A DNA stretch of 64,000 nt from Laguncularia racemosa (taxonomy: Eukaryota > Streptophyta > Magnoliopsida > Myrtales > Combretaceae): positions 5,146,001 to 5,210,000 of the forward strand of contig JBBMOL010000023.1 in the NCBI GenBank assembly GCA_037954665.1. The letters run 5' to 3'. Shown here one piece after another: positions 1 to 11,187 of this stretch; within the stretch, counting starts at the first letter, position 1, and every line of letters begins with the position of its first letter. Both the position numbers and the translations under genes were made by a program. Below the pieces are notes generated by a model that saw only the letters and a list, made by a program, of their open reading frames with translations, was not told where the DNA came from and searched no databases.

Positions 1-687
1 CTTGTATGTATACTCCCTTAGTACACAAAACCCTCTCCAACTTGTATTCCCTTGTTTCAAAAAGTTTCCCTTCTTCTAATCTAATTAGCATACCAATCTT
101 AGTTTCTTTATATCTAGACTACAATTCTCTAATTCAAGCAGTAATTCTACACTTTTAAGCGAAATGCAAACACATACACCTACTTAAATTTGGGGTTGGA
201 ACCTCATGATTGCTTAATCATACAACTGTGCTTTGTTCCTTCTCACTTCTTGTTCCAAAATTTGTCAACACTTCACCTACATAATACTTAGACAAAGGAA
301 ATTAAGATTGGAACAATCTTATGGTAACGATCAAGACCCTTACTTAGTGGAAATGTGTCGATTTTGTAGAGTTCCATTAGGTTGTGCTATGCGTTTGTAT
401 ATGTTTTTGAAGTATCAACTATGCAGAATGGACAAGAGGAGGTAGACAAATCAAATAGGGATTTAAATACTTTGATAGTAAAAAGACTAAAATATCCCAA
501 TTCCTAAAGCCTTATTATTTTTCTTACCCTTATATTTATTTTACTTATTTTATATATATTACAAAAAAGTATGCAAGACTCAAATTTGCTACTAAAATCC
601 ATGTGTATATATATACAAAATTCCACTTAACTCTCTTATTTATAATATTTGTTCATAAAATCTCTAACGGCATAAAATCTAATTTAA
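1..687. other. AT-rich intergenic DNA, no gene seen
   Basis: No open frame with recognisable protein similarity, no RNA gene and no repeat that recurs elsewhere in the window was seen. Short open frames here look like chance. The stretch ends at a TAA that may be the target duplication of a short TIR element. Confidence 0.6.
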
Positions 688-2236
688 TGGCTTATTTGGA
701 TTTTTTTTTAAATCTTATTTGTATCTAATTTACATCTAATCCATATTTGATATGAATTTATTTGAAAATTAGCGTTTAGATAAATTATTTGATTTATATT
801 TGTCAAGTCTAATTTTTTGCATTCTCATTCCTAATCCGATCTAGACTAAACCCTATGCTCATCTAATGTAGATCATCGACTTAAGTTAGGAATTTCATTT
901 GATTTTTGGGGTCGTCACCCAACTGTTGTTGGGAAATATTGAATTAAGACTAAAGGAGCGGATTAGTCTTAATTTGGACCACTAGTCGTCGTTATTTCCC
1001 CTTCTCGTTTTTGAAAAGAGGAAAAGGGAAAACCAGAGTTTCTAAGTCTGGAGGCTAACCTATTAAAACCTTACGGTTATTACCTAGTCTCATAAAATTG
1101 TTCATATTTAGACATGTGTTTTATTGTGTTTCTGTTACTTTTTATTATGTTTTTGAATTATCTCAAGAAAATGATTTTTTATTTCGTTTTATGGGTTATC
1201 CCGAATGGGTGCCTACGTACCTGCTATCTAAAATCAAACAAGCCGTAATTCGCTTTTTTCTGAAAAAGATTTAGTGGGTTTGTGAATTTTAATTTGAAAT
1301 CTCTTTTGCTTTATGTTTTTATCCTTTTTGGGATTTTTTTTCTAAAAAATCTAAGCCTAAGCTTTGATTTGACTTTTTGAAAATGATTTTTTGGAAAAAC
1401 ATCAATTTTGGATTTATTTGAAAAAAATGATTTTTGCTAAGTGCTAAAACTCTTTTTTATGATTCTTTTGAATTTTTTTTATTTTTTATGATTTTTTTTA
1501 TTCTTTTACAATTTTTTATAATTTTTCTAAGTTTTTATGATTTTTGTAGTTTTTTTATCATTTTTATTATTTCTTATGATTTTTATTAAATTTTGCATAA
1601 TTTTTGTGAATTTTTGTTAAGAATTTTATGCTAAGCTATTATCTATCCTATTTTGAAATCTAAAGTTTTATTATTATTTTCCTAATATTTTTATTGTTTT
1701 TCCACATTTTTATTATCATTTATTATTTATTTATTTATTTATTTTTCTACATTATTAAATCCTAAAAACCTAATTTCTACATCTTCCTACTTATGGAAAT
1801 AAAACATAAAGCATAAATAAATAACTAAATAAATAACCAACAAATAAATAATCAAATAATAAATCAAATAAATATAAGTAAAATAAATAAACAAAAATTC
1901 GAAAAAATAAATAAAAATCCGAAAAATTCGACTTACCTGGATTCGGGTCGGTGTACGGGTCGGGTCAGTCGGGTCGGATCGGTCGGACACGACGGTAGAG
2001 AGGGCTCGTTCACGACGTTCCGGCGGTCTTTTGCAACGGATGAGATATCGAATCCTAGCTTCTTGAGGGTGCCGAATCCAATGGTGGTGGTGGTTTGCTC
2101 CCAAATCGTCTCCTGGTGGTGGTTCAACTCCAGTCGGTGATCGCGATTTTGATTCCCCTCCGATGCTCTCCGATTTGTTATCTTTTCTCACTTTCTCTCA
2201 ATTCTGATCCGTGTTTTGGCTTCCCCCACTCCTCCT

Positions 2237-2245
2237 CTATTTATA
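2237..2245 (-). promoter_or_regulatory. TATA box of the left LTR
   Basis: The minus strand reads TATAAATAG inside the LTR, and the same motif is preserved in the other LTR at 14574-14582. Position within the LTR (about 690 bases from its element-sense start) fits a U3 promoter. Confidence 0.65.
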
Positions 2246-2590
2246 GGTGTTTGAAATCGAGCTGGATAAGCTCGGATTTCCTCCGATAGAAGCTAATCGG
2301 ATTTTCGGTTAAAAAAAAAACTCCGATTTGTGTAAATCCATCGATTTGTTGCGATTTGATTCCAATTAGATGATGTTTATCTTATTTCTGTTGAAGATCT
2401 ATTGGATTTGTGAAAAAAAAAATCGAATCGAAACGGCCGAAATTCGAATTTTTCCCCTCGCCGGCGATCTCGGACCCGAGGTAGGAGATGATCATGCGCC
2501 CGGCGCGTGCGTTCCCTCCAGTCAATCAGAGGCTGCCACGTGGCCTAGATAAGTAAAAAAAACACCAAACGCGGAAATTGCTTCCCTCGC

Positions 2591-2655
2591 GTTTCGAACC
2601 TACGACCGAGCCGTCCTGCACGTGCCTTAAACCATGGTCCGTACCAGCTGGGCTA
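2591..2655 (-). promoter_or_regulatory. tRNA-like box A / box B segment inside the LTR
   Basis: On the minus strand a box A-like TAGCCCAGCTGGTAC (2655-2641) is followed by a box B-like GGTTCGAAAC (2600-2591). These resemble the internal RNA polymerase III promoter of tRNA genes (TRGCNNAGYNGG and GGTTCGANNCC). No convincing cloverleaf forms, so this is not called as a functional tRNA. The other LTR keeps the arrangement at 14925-14989. Confidence 0.5.
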
Positions 2656-2928
2656 GCCCATTTTCCTGATTTTATTAATTTCGCAAATTGCAAATATGCA
2701 ATGCAATTTTTTTTATTTTTTTTTGTATTTTTTGAAATTTCAAAAGTTTGTAAAAAATTATTTATTATTCATTATTGCCATTTCTGAAATTATTTTTCAA
2801 AATTGATGTGTTTTCCTATTTATTTTTATTTTTTGAATATTTTTATTATTTATGCTAAATTAGAAAAAATGGAAAATTGATTATTATTAATTATTATTTA
2901 TTCTTAAGGCAAAAATGGGGTGTTTACA

Positions 2929-2941
2929 GCTGCCCCTCTTT
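2929..2941 (-). other. Polypurine tract of the Gypsy element
   Basis: In element sense the bases just upstream of the 3' LTR are AAAGAGGGGCAGC, a purine-rich run ending at the LTR edge, as expected for the plus-strand primer of reverse transcription. Confidence 0.75.
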
Positions 2942-3169
2942 GTGGTAAAGTTTGAAAAACTTAACTACAAAGACAAGAAAGACGTCATTTTTGGCCTCTT
3001 AAATAGGTAACACGGTCCTAACAATTTAGGGTCATGTTCCCTCCCCAAAAAGTGCTTTATGGGCTGACTAGTTGGCGATATGAAACATCTCAAGCATCGT
3101 TTAGGAGTGTAGAATAAATGATGATAGGAAGCGTCTCATCAAACTAGCAACCTTGAAATGAAGATTTAT

Positions 3170-3900
3170 TTAGGAAACGCCCTTATGAGCTGGCTACCTG
3201 TCAACAGAAGCGTCCTGTTAGACTAACAACTGTTTGGAAGAATATTTCCGAAAAGTGCCCCAAGAGCTGACTAATCGGGAGAGTTTAGGAAAGTGCCCCT
3301 CATGAGCTGACTAACCTTTGATAAAATGCCTCAAAAAGTGCCCCCTATGGGCTAACCTTGAGATAAGATTTTTAGGAAAGTGCCCCTCTTGAGTTAACTA
3401 ACTTATGATAGAGTTGTCTCAAAAAGTATCCTTATGAGCTAACCTTGAGAACGGATTTTTAGGAGAGTGCCCATCTTGGGCTGACTAATCTATGATAGAG
3501 TTGTCTCAAAAAGTGCCCTTATGAGCTGACCTTGAGAACGGATTTTTAGGAAAGTGCCTATCTTGGGCTGACTAACCTATGATAGAGTGTCTCAAAAAGT
3601 GCCCTTATGAGCTGACCTTGAGAATAGATTTTTAGGAAAGTACCCATCTTGAGCTGACTAACCTATGATAGAGTTGTCTCAAAAAGTGCCCTTATGAGCT
3701 GACCTTGAAAACAGATTTTTAGGAGAGTGCCCATCTTGGGCTGACTGACCTAAGATAAAAATGATATCTCAAAAAGGTGCCCCTTATGAGCTAACCTTAG
3801 AGAAGACCTAGGGAAGTGCCCTTTTTTGGGCTAACTACCATATTAAAAGGAATGTTTAGACAAGTGCCCAACTATGGGCTGACTCATCTTATGCTTCTGA
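3170..3900 (-). repeat. 86/87-bp tandem array in the Gypsy 3' UTR
   Basis: The word GATTTTTAGG recurs at 3367, 3454, 3541, 3627 and 3714, giving a period of 86-87 bp. Each unit contains two related half-units built on AGTGCCC...GGGCTGACTAAC and AGTGCCCTTATGAGCTGACC. Diverged, shorter copies extend on both sides (about 3170-3366 and 3800-3900). The array lies between the integrase stop and the PPT. Hypervariable tandem repeats at this place are known from Ogre elements and can seed satellite DNA. From 3901 to 4393 I see only unique leader-like sequence. Confidence 0.85.
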
Positions 3901-4393
3901 ATATGTTTTCTACGAACCAAGCTAAATGATGTGATGCTTTTCATGATAGTTATTATTATTATTATTTATTTTAATATGCTTGCCAGTTTATCATGGATAG
4001 CCACCAAACAAACGAACCTTCGGGTTGGTTTGCTTCTGCTTCATTTCTTCTCATCTTGACACGGGGTTGAAAATTTTGATGTGCTCCCTTTCTTTGTGCA
4101 CCTGGCTCTTTTGATGGTAATGTTATCCTACTCATGCATTCAGTTCTAATGCTCAAAAGTAGATAGAATTATATCACAAACTATATTAAGATTCATTATC
4201 ATTTTAGTGTTTATCTTTCATTGGTGAAGTGGTGGGTAATGTGTTTAGGAGTACTTGTGGTGATGGGAATTGATTTGGATCATCGACCATTCAGGAATAT
4301 TAACTTTGCTTGTAAAAAGTAAAAACTCGACTCTACGAAATTTGTATCGAATGTCGGCTTTCATAAACATTGGCAAAATTTCGATTCCCTTGC

Positions 4394-5842
4394 CTAAGGA
4401 TAGTACATCTTTACAGCATCTGTGTTAATGGGGTCTCTCAATTCCGGACCATCCATTTGAGTTAGTATCAAAGCACCTCCTGACAGAACCTTTTTCACTA
4501 CATAAAGGCTTTCATAGTTTGGGGTGAATTTTCCTCTGGAGTCTTGGGCATTTGGGAGAACCTTCTTTAGTACCGGATCCCCCTCTTTGAAGTATCGAGG
4601 TCTCATCTTCTTGTTAAATGCTCGAGCCATTCTTTGTTGGTAACACTGGCCATGACATAGTGCGGTAAGCCTTCTTTCATCAATCAGATTCAGCTGATCA
4701 AGCCTCTTCTTTACCCAGTCTGATTCAGTTAATTGAGTTTCTGACAGGATTTTGAATGATGGTATTTCAACTTCAACTGGTAGCATTGCTTCTGTACCAT
4801 ATACCAATGAATAAGGGGTGGCTCCCGTAGATGTTCTTATTGAAGTCCTATAAGCCATGAGAGCAAATGGTAACATTTCATGCCAATCTTTGTAAGTTGT
4901 TGTCATTTTCTCGATGATCTTCTTGATATTTTTATTAGCTGCTTCTACTGCCCCGTTCATTTGAGGTCGGTAGGGAGTTGAATTTCTATGGTTTATGTGG
5001 AATTGTTGACATAAACCTGTCATCGATTTGTTGTTAAGATTGGTACCGTTGTCGATGATGATGGACTCAGGAACTCCATATCGAGCTATTATGTCCCTTT
5101 CTAAGAAGCGGATTATTACCCCATTTGTAACATTAGTATATGATGACGCTTCTACCCATTTGGTGAAGTAATTAATCGCTACTAGTATGAATCTGTGGCC
5201 GTTAGATGCTGTCAGAGTGATCGGGCTTATTATGTCGATTCCCCATATGGAGAAAGGCCATGGTGCTGATAACAAGTGTAGCTCGTTGGGCGGAGCATTT
5301 ATCCGGTTTGCGTAGACTTGACACAGATGACAGTGCTTGACATATTTTATGCAATCTGATTCCATGGTCAACCAATAATATCCTAACCTCATGATTTTTC
5401 GGGCTAACATGTAGCCATTCATATGAGGTCCACATACTCCCTCATGTACTTCCTTCATCTGTTCGCATGCTTCATTTTTGTCTACACATCTCAACAAGGT
5501 GGTATCAGATGATCTCTTGTAAAGTATAGACCCATTTAATAGGAAATGGCTTGCTAACCTCCTAAGTGTTCTTTGGTCATTCTTGCTAGCCATTTCAGGG
5601 TATTTACTTTCCTGGAGGAAAGTCTTGATGTCATGATACCAGAGCTTGTCATCTTGTACTTTTTCAATGGTTAAACAGTAGGCGGGCCGACTTTCGATGT
5701 CTATTTTCATCAGTTGAACTTCGGCTCCCCCTGTTATCTGGATCATAGATGCTAGTGTGGTTAGTGCATCTGCAAACTGATTCTGAGTTCTCGGGATGTA
5801 TGTGAAAGTGATTGCCTTGAATTCTTCAATTAGCTCTGTCAA
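4394..5842 (-). pseudogene. Gypsy pol: end of second RNase H plus integrase
   Basis: This open stretch of about 480 codons begins in the C-terminal part of the second RNase H domain (ADALTTLASM) and continues through the integrase. The zinc-binding HHCC region is visible (HEGVCGPHMNG...CxLC), then the catalytic core with its three acidic residues in GIDIISPI, IIIDNGTN and NGAVEAANKN, and a C-terminal region ending PVEVEIP...MYYP. It is in the same reading frame as the RNase H segment at 5882-6175, separated from it by a TAA stop at 5882-5884. The integrase itself looks unbroken, but it would only be made as part of a polyprotein, which is interrupted upstream. Confidence 0.9.
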
Positions 5843-5881
5843 GTGTTGATGATACGGTACCAGTTTGGGGTCTTTAGTCTT

Positions 5882-6421
5882 TTATTCCCCTCTTGTCTGT
5901 AGTATAATAAGTGACGAGTCCCCGTATACTTCTAATTCGCGGATTTCCATTTGACAGGCCATTTTGAGGCCATGAATACACGCTTCATATTCCGCAATAT
6001 TATTGGTATAGGGAAATGTAAGTCTTGTCGCTGCAGGGAATTGAGTGCCATCTAAGGATATCAATACTGCCCTAACCCCACAACCGAATACGTTGGCGGC
6101 TCCATCGAAAAACAATTTCCATTTTGGGTTCTGCTCTATCCCAAAGTCTTCTACTGGCATATCTTCCACTGTCAATATATTCTCATCTGGAAATTGGGCC
6201 TGTAGTTCTTGGGAATCTGTCTCGACAGGGTGTTTCGCTAATTGGTCGACTAAGGCTTACCCTTTCATCGAGTTCTGATTTATATATGTGATGTCGAACT
6301 CGGATAGGAGCATTTGCCACTTAGAGATTCTCCCTATCAGAGCTGGCTTCTCTGCCAAGTATTTCAAATGATCATATCTTGTCAGCAGCTCAACATGGTA
6401 GTGAATGGTGTATTGCCTTAG
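5882..6421 (-). pseudogene. Gypsy pol: second (archaeal-type) RNase H, with stops
   Basis: The minus-strand frame shows WKLFFDGAAN, NIAEYEA and YGDSSLI, which carry the Asp, Glu and Asp of an RNase H active site. It lies after the usual Ty3 RNase H, so this element has two RNase H domains, a trait known for the Tat lineage. The frame continues from the RT segment but is cut by a stop after LIWVMH (end of the upstream segment), a TAA inside the tether region before the domain, and a TAA at 5882-5884 after QTRGE. Confidence 0.82.
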
Positions 6422-7684
6422 TCAATGCATGACCCAGATTAAAGCATAACACGTCTTCTCCACCTCTAAGTACCTCCGTTCCCCATCTGTGAACTTCTTG
6501 CTCAGATAATATATGGAACGCTGTCTTCCCTCGTCATCCTTCTGCCCCAGCACACATCCCATGAATTCAGGGAGTATAGTGAGGTATAAGAATAAGGGCT
6601 TTCTTTGCTTCGGGACTATCAAGACCGGAGGTTTTATAAGATAGTCTTTGATTGTCTTGAATGCCTCTTCGCATTCGTCGTCCCATTCTATTGTGGCGTT
6701 CTTCTTCAACAGACGGAATAATGGCAAGCATTTGTCGGTGAGCTGTGAGATAAAACGAACTATATAATTTAATCTTCCCAGCAAGCTTCTCACTTCTTTA
6801 ACGGAGCGTGGGGAAGGTAACTCTAATATAGACTTTACCTTATCAGGGTCGATTTTAATCTCTTCCTGGTTTATGACAAACCCTAACAATTTCCACGTTG
6901 TGACCCTGAAAGTGCATTTCTCTGGGTTTAACTTGAGTTGAAATTTTCTCAGTCGTTTAAACAATTCCCTCAGGATATCCATATGGCTTTCTCCTTCTTT
7001 AGATTTGGCTATCATGTCGTCGACATATACTTCAACCTCTCAATGCATCACGTCGTGAAGTATTGCGACCATGGCTCTCTGATACGTTGCCCCGGTGTTT
7101 TTCAAACTGAAGGGCATGACTTTGTAACAGAAAGTTCCCCATGTTGTGATGAAAGTTGTTTTGGTTTTATCTTCTTCAGCCATTTTTATTTGATTATATC
7201 TTGAGAAACCGTCCATGAATGAGAAAAGATGGTTTCCCGCAATGTTGTCTACTAGAACATCAGTGTGAGGTAGGGGGAAGTTATCTTTTGGTGTAGTTTG
7301 GTTTAAGTCCCGAAAGTCTACGCATACACGTACTTTTCCGTTCTTTTTCATAACGGGGACTATATTTGCTACCCATTCTGGGTAATCAGATACTTCAATG
7401 AACCCTACTTCTAGTAGTTTCTTGACTTCTTCTTTGATTTTTAGCAAGATGTCAGGCCTAAATCTTCTCATTTTTTGTTTTTTAGGTTTGACATCTTCTC
7501 TTGTGGGAAGCCTATGAACCACTATTGATTGGTCTAGCCCTGGCATGTCACCATATGACCACGCAAACACATCTGCATATTCCATTAATAGCTCGGTTAT
7601 CTCACGTTTTTTATCGGCACTCAAACCGGTCCCGATTTTGAGGTTTTTAGGGTTTTCAATGCTTTCTAGATTTACTGTCTCCAC
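6422..7684 (-). pseudogene. Gypsy pol: reverse transcriptase and first RNase H
   Basis: Two in-frame pieces, 7684-7040 and 7039-6422, are separated by one TGA stop at 7040-7042. The first piece has the fingers and palm motifs (NGKVRVCVDFRDLNQ, FMDGFSRYNQI, the tail PFSLKNTGATYQR). The second begins next to the catalytic YVDD box (EVEVYVDDMIA) and runs through thumb, connection (GFVINQEEIKIDPDK, RSLLGRLNY) and the Ty3-type RNase H (PLFLYLTILPEFMGCVLGQ...KKFTDGERRYLEVEKTCYALIW). The stop four residues before the YVDD box would abolish a full RT. CAT followed by TGA could come from CGA by CpG deamination, but this is an inference. Confidence 0.92.
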
Positions 7685-7853
7685 AGGCTCGTCGATCGAA
7701 ATTCCGCTTTATTCATGTTTTTTCCAATTTTCTTGTATTATTTCGTGGTCTAGGATATCGCCTTCAACAACTGACCCAGCAGCGTTGTAAACGATATCAG
7801 CGTTTTTACTTTCTACCTGCGCGAAATATCCCTGTTGTTCGATGGTAGGAGAT

Positions 7854-7956
7854 CTGAATAACATAAAAGTGAAAGCATATATATAAGAAGAAAAACAAAC
7901 TGTAGTTGAATTTGATAAAGAGTCTCAATAAAATTTGTTTAATAATTTTTCTCTAC
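7854..7956 (-). other. Candidate intron between protease and reverse transcriptase
   Basis: On the minus strand the protease frame ends CGAAA|GTAGAG and a stretch of about 100 AT-rich bases ends in a pyrimidine-rich run and TTATTCAG|ATCTCC. Joining these sites keeps one reading frame (K then SPTIEQQGYFAQ) into the RT region, and an alternative donor a few codons earlier (GCTAG|GTTAGC) is also in frame. Ogre elements are known for a partly spliced intron at exactly this point. A TAA in the downstream linker (codon after WKKHE) still interrupts the joined frame. Confidence 0.5.
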
Positions 7957-9104
7957 TTTCGAGCTAACCTAGCGCTACTGATAGGATAACAAAACCAATT
8001 GTTCAGAGCCGGATGCTGGTTGGACATGCGGGGGATTGACTTCCCTTTGCTGTCGTCCTCTTCGTTTATCCGAAGCTCTTGAATGATGTTTGCCTTTCGA
8101 AAAGATTGTTGGAGAGGTGGGATGCACATCTGGGTGTCGATCGGCTTCCCCTTCATTCTGCCTTTGACACCTCTTGCTTGCGCTTCTTCTGCGACCGTAG
8201 GAATGTACCCCAGTCCAAACGTCCCGTGCTGCCCCTCTTTAAACTGATGGCCCTCCTTGCTGGTCACCATATTCGCTTCATTGAAAATCTGCAGCCCCAG
8301 GTCTTCTGAACTTTCTTCCCCAATATAAGGTATGGCAGTCTCTTTGTATATGGCGTAATCCTGTTCGCCCAATATTGTGACTATCTGCCCACTTGCAATG
8401 AACTTGACGCTTTGGTGGAGACTAGAGGGGATGGCCCCAGTAGCATGTATCCAAGGTCGTCCCAAAAGTAAGTTGAAAGACCTTGGGATGTCAAGGACCT
8501 GGAAAGCGATGTGGAATACTTGTGGACTAATTTCTACTGGTAGGTTCACTTCCCCCACTATGTCTCTTTTTGATCCGTCGAAAGCTCTGACTACTATGGA
8601 GCTAGGTCTTATGTTGCTTGGATCGACCCCCAACAAGTCGAGCGTTGCCAATGGGCAAACGTTGAGGGATGATCCATTGTCGATGAGTACCCGGGAAACA
8701 ATGGTGTCATTGCACCTGACCACTATGAATAATGGTTTGGTATGTTGGTCTCCCTCCTCTCCTAGCTCTTCCGGAGAGAAAGATATCTGGTCCATTGTAA
8801 AGATGGAGTCTGCCACGTGACCTATTTTGTCTGTAGAGATGCCCTCTAGGACTTGAATCTGTTTTAGCACTTTAAAGAGTGCTTCCCTGTGGGGCTCGGA
8901 TGTTGTGAGAAGGCCCATGAGTGATATCTGTGTTGGAACTTTATTTAATTGTTCCATGATCTCATATTCACTCGCCTTAAGCATCTTTGTAAATGCAGCG
9001 AGTCCCCCTTCCTCTTCTTCTCCTTTCTCCACAATGGGTTCTTCAGTCGGGCCTATATACTTTGGATCGTATAACCTCCCAGAGCGGGTGATGCCTCTCA
9101 CCAT
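7953..9104 (-). pseudogene. Gypsy gag-pol: aspartic protease region
   Basis: This is a 383-codon open stretch. The retropepsin-type active site is seen as VLIDNGSSLNVCPL, where Asp-Asn-Gly replaces the usual Asp-Ser/Thr-Gly, a form I recall as common in Tat elements. FNLLLGRPWIH, the second conserved protease block, follows about 70 residues on. The N-terminal part (GITRSGRLYDPKY) is the gag-protease linker. Its 3' end overlaps the candidate intron donor. The frame is intact here but lies between broken gag and pol segments. Confidence 0.85.
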
Positions 9105-9251
9105 AGGAGGCCGCTCTAGTTCGAGGGCCCGATAGTCGAACGGTGCAACCTTGTAATTCTCTGCCGCTATTGGGACATTGAATACATATCTTTTTCTTGG
9201 GATTTATACCTCAGCTGATTGTCCCTCATAGCATTGTATAACCCTGGGCTT

Positions 9252-10924
9252 CTAATGAGAGTTGATCATGTTGATAGTCTTCCCCTCTTCGTTTGACGGG
9301 TTGTCCTCTTTCTCAAATTCTGGTCCCCATCCACTAGGCGGCCCCTGCTTAGTCAGGGTATAAGAATAGTTTACCAAATACTGAAATCTCTCGTGTGATT
9401 CTCCCAAAGTGCCGACCGTTGGGTCTCCGGCTAACCACCTATTTTTAATGTGTGCCTTTGGTGCTTCTTCTGGAGCTTGATGGGGTTGCTTCTTCTGCTG
9501 CTCCATCGTATTCTGCTTAAGGGCTTCTTTGGGAACCGACTCCTCAGATGTGATCATATTAATGGTGGGCTTATGATTGGGCAGTAGATTGGTGTTGACA
9601 TTAGGTGCTGGGGCATTCACGAAATCCAGTTGTATGATTCCTACATTAATTAAGTCTTGGATTTTGTGCTGGAGCCTCCAGCACCTATCTGTAGAATGCC
9701 CCTCTTGTCCCATGTGATAGTCACACTTGAGGCTTGAGTCGAAATTCTTTGGCCTGTATCGGTCATTGGGGAGCTCGAAACTAATCAAGTTGTCTGCCCT
9801 CAGCCGAGCGAAGACCTGACTGAGCGGTATGGGGATTGGAGTGAACTGCCTTGGGGCCTTGGCGGCCTGGGTGTGACCTGTCATGGGTTGTTGGGCTGGG
9901 GTACTCGTGGTACACGAGTCCTAGATTTTTCTGCCTTATCGGAGTGGACCATGCTGACAGTTGACTCTTTAGCTTTGTTTCCTCCTAAAGGCCTTCGTGT
10001 CGGTGTGACCCTAGGAGGCTCCATTGTTTGGAGTCTGTCGGTGGTGATGGCATTCTCAATCCTGCATCCCGCAGCCACTACCTCTGCAAAACTAGATGAG
10101 GTTTGGCCTACCAGGTGTGAAAAGTAGGTCTTGTCCAGGTTATTGATAAATATGGATGTCAATTCCTTCTCAAATATCGGGATTGCTACCTTGGCGGCCT
10201 GGGCTCTCCAACGCTGAGCATACTCCTTGAATGGCTCAGCATGCCTTTTTCGGAGACTCCCCAGGTCGATTACAGATGGGGCGCGTTTCTCCCAGGTGTT
10301 GACAATGTTGAAGTCCAGGTGGGCATACCAGACCAGTGCAGGGCCTGTGAGGCTATCTTGGAATGTCTGGAGCATGAGATGGTCATATTGAGCATACTTG
10401 CTCATTTTCCGGGCATATAGCCTGGTATGCATTTTGGGACAGCCGGTCCCATCATACTTTTCAAACTTTGGGGTCTTGAACTTCTCAAGGTATACCTCTT
10501 CCCTGTATGCTGGCAGATTGGTGATTCCGGCTTGTTAAAAACCATCAGGGCCCTCAATCGTTTTCATCTTGTCATGGAGCTGCTGGAAGAGTCGCTTCTC
10601 CATCTCCTTCTGCCTCTCTTCCATTTCCCTTTTCAGGTCATCGGAGGTTGGCCCCTGGTTGACCTTCGGCTCATATTCGAAGGTCAAGTTAAGGTGGGAA
10701 TTGATCTCTTCATATTCTGGAGGCTGTCCCTCCACTGCCTTCCCCTTTCTGGCCTCTGAATACTCTTCCTGGGTTGGCTAAGTGTTGCGCAAGAGGCTGA
10801 TGCTTTCAGTTAAGAGGTGAACCTGGGCAGCCAATTGTTGGACCGTTTGTTCTAGGGATATGATCCTGGAGTCCGAGGTAGCTTCAGCATTGGTGTTGTT
10901 GCGGTTGTCGCAGCTGTTGGCCAT
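9252..10924 (-). pseudogene. Gypsy gag (three broken pieces)
   Basis: In one frame from an ATG at 10924 come a glutamine-rich start, a TAG at 10778-10780, then the segment with EGQPPEYEEINSH, a TAA after GPDGF near 10535, and the capsid core (YAQYDHLMLQTFQDSL, SLRKRHAEPFKEYAQRWR, IFINNLDKTYF). A one-base frame change near 9884 leads to the last piece (QFTPIPIPLSQVF) with a zinc-knuckle-like CDYHMGQEGHSTDRCW. The capsid and knuckle are those of Ty3/Gypsy gag of the Tat type. At least two stops and one frameshift make the gene non-functional as it stands. Confidence 0.87.
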
Positions 10925-11187
10925 TTTTGTTCTTGAACGTGTGAGAATTGGACTTCTGGGAGGGTTCGGTTGCTTGGGAGCTATCTTGATACCTGGGTGC
11001 GCATTTTGTTTTTTTGTTTTTTTTTTTTTTAGTGTGATGTATGCAAAATGATATGCATGTGTTACGCGGATGCCAAAAATAAAAGGGTTGACAATTGATT
11101 AATAATGTAATATTGAAACTTTACTTTTATTAATATTGAAAATTTTGGAGTTCGATAATCAAAATAAAAAAAATTACAAATAATGAT

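Larger units (their letters stand above)
801..2928 (-). repeat. 3' LTR of the Gypsy element (left copy)
   Basis: It starts with TGTCAAGTC and ends with GTGTTTACA on the + strand, and it matches 13213-15271 along its whole length apart from substitutions and indels in the AT-rich middle. It is 2128 bp against 2059 bp for its partner. It contains a TATA-like box (2237-2245) and tRNA-like A/B boxes (2591-2655), both on the minus strand. Confidence 0.95.

Noticed and set aside
1787..2191. Open frame of about 134 codons on the minus strand in the LTR
   Set aside because: It lies wholly in the LTR, is low-complexity (long runs of Ile/Tyr/Leu from AT-rich DNA), and is not kept open in the partner LTR.
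2570..2665. A functional tRNA gene on the minus strand
   Set aside because: A and B boxes are recognisable but the stems do not pair into a convincing cloverleaf and the copy in the other LTR differs at box B.
3170..3900. CRISPR-like spaced repeats
   Set aside because: Units are directly tandem without unique spacers, lie inside a retrotransposon 3' UTR, and the host is a plant.
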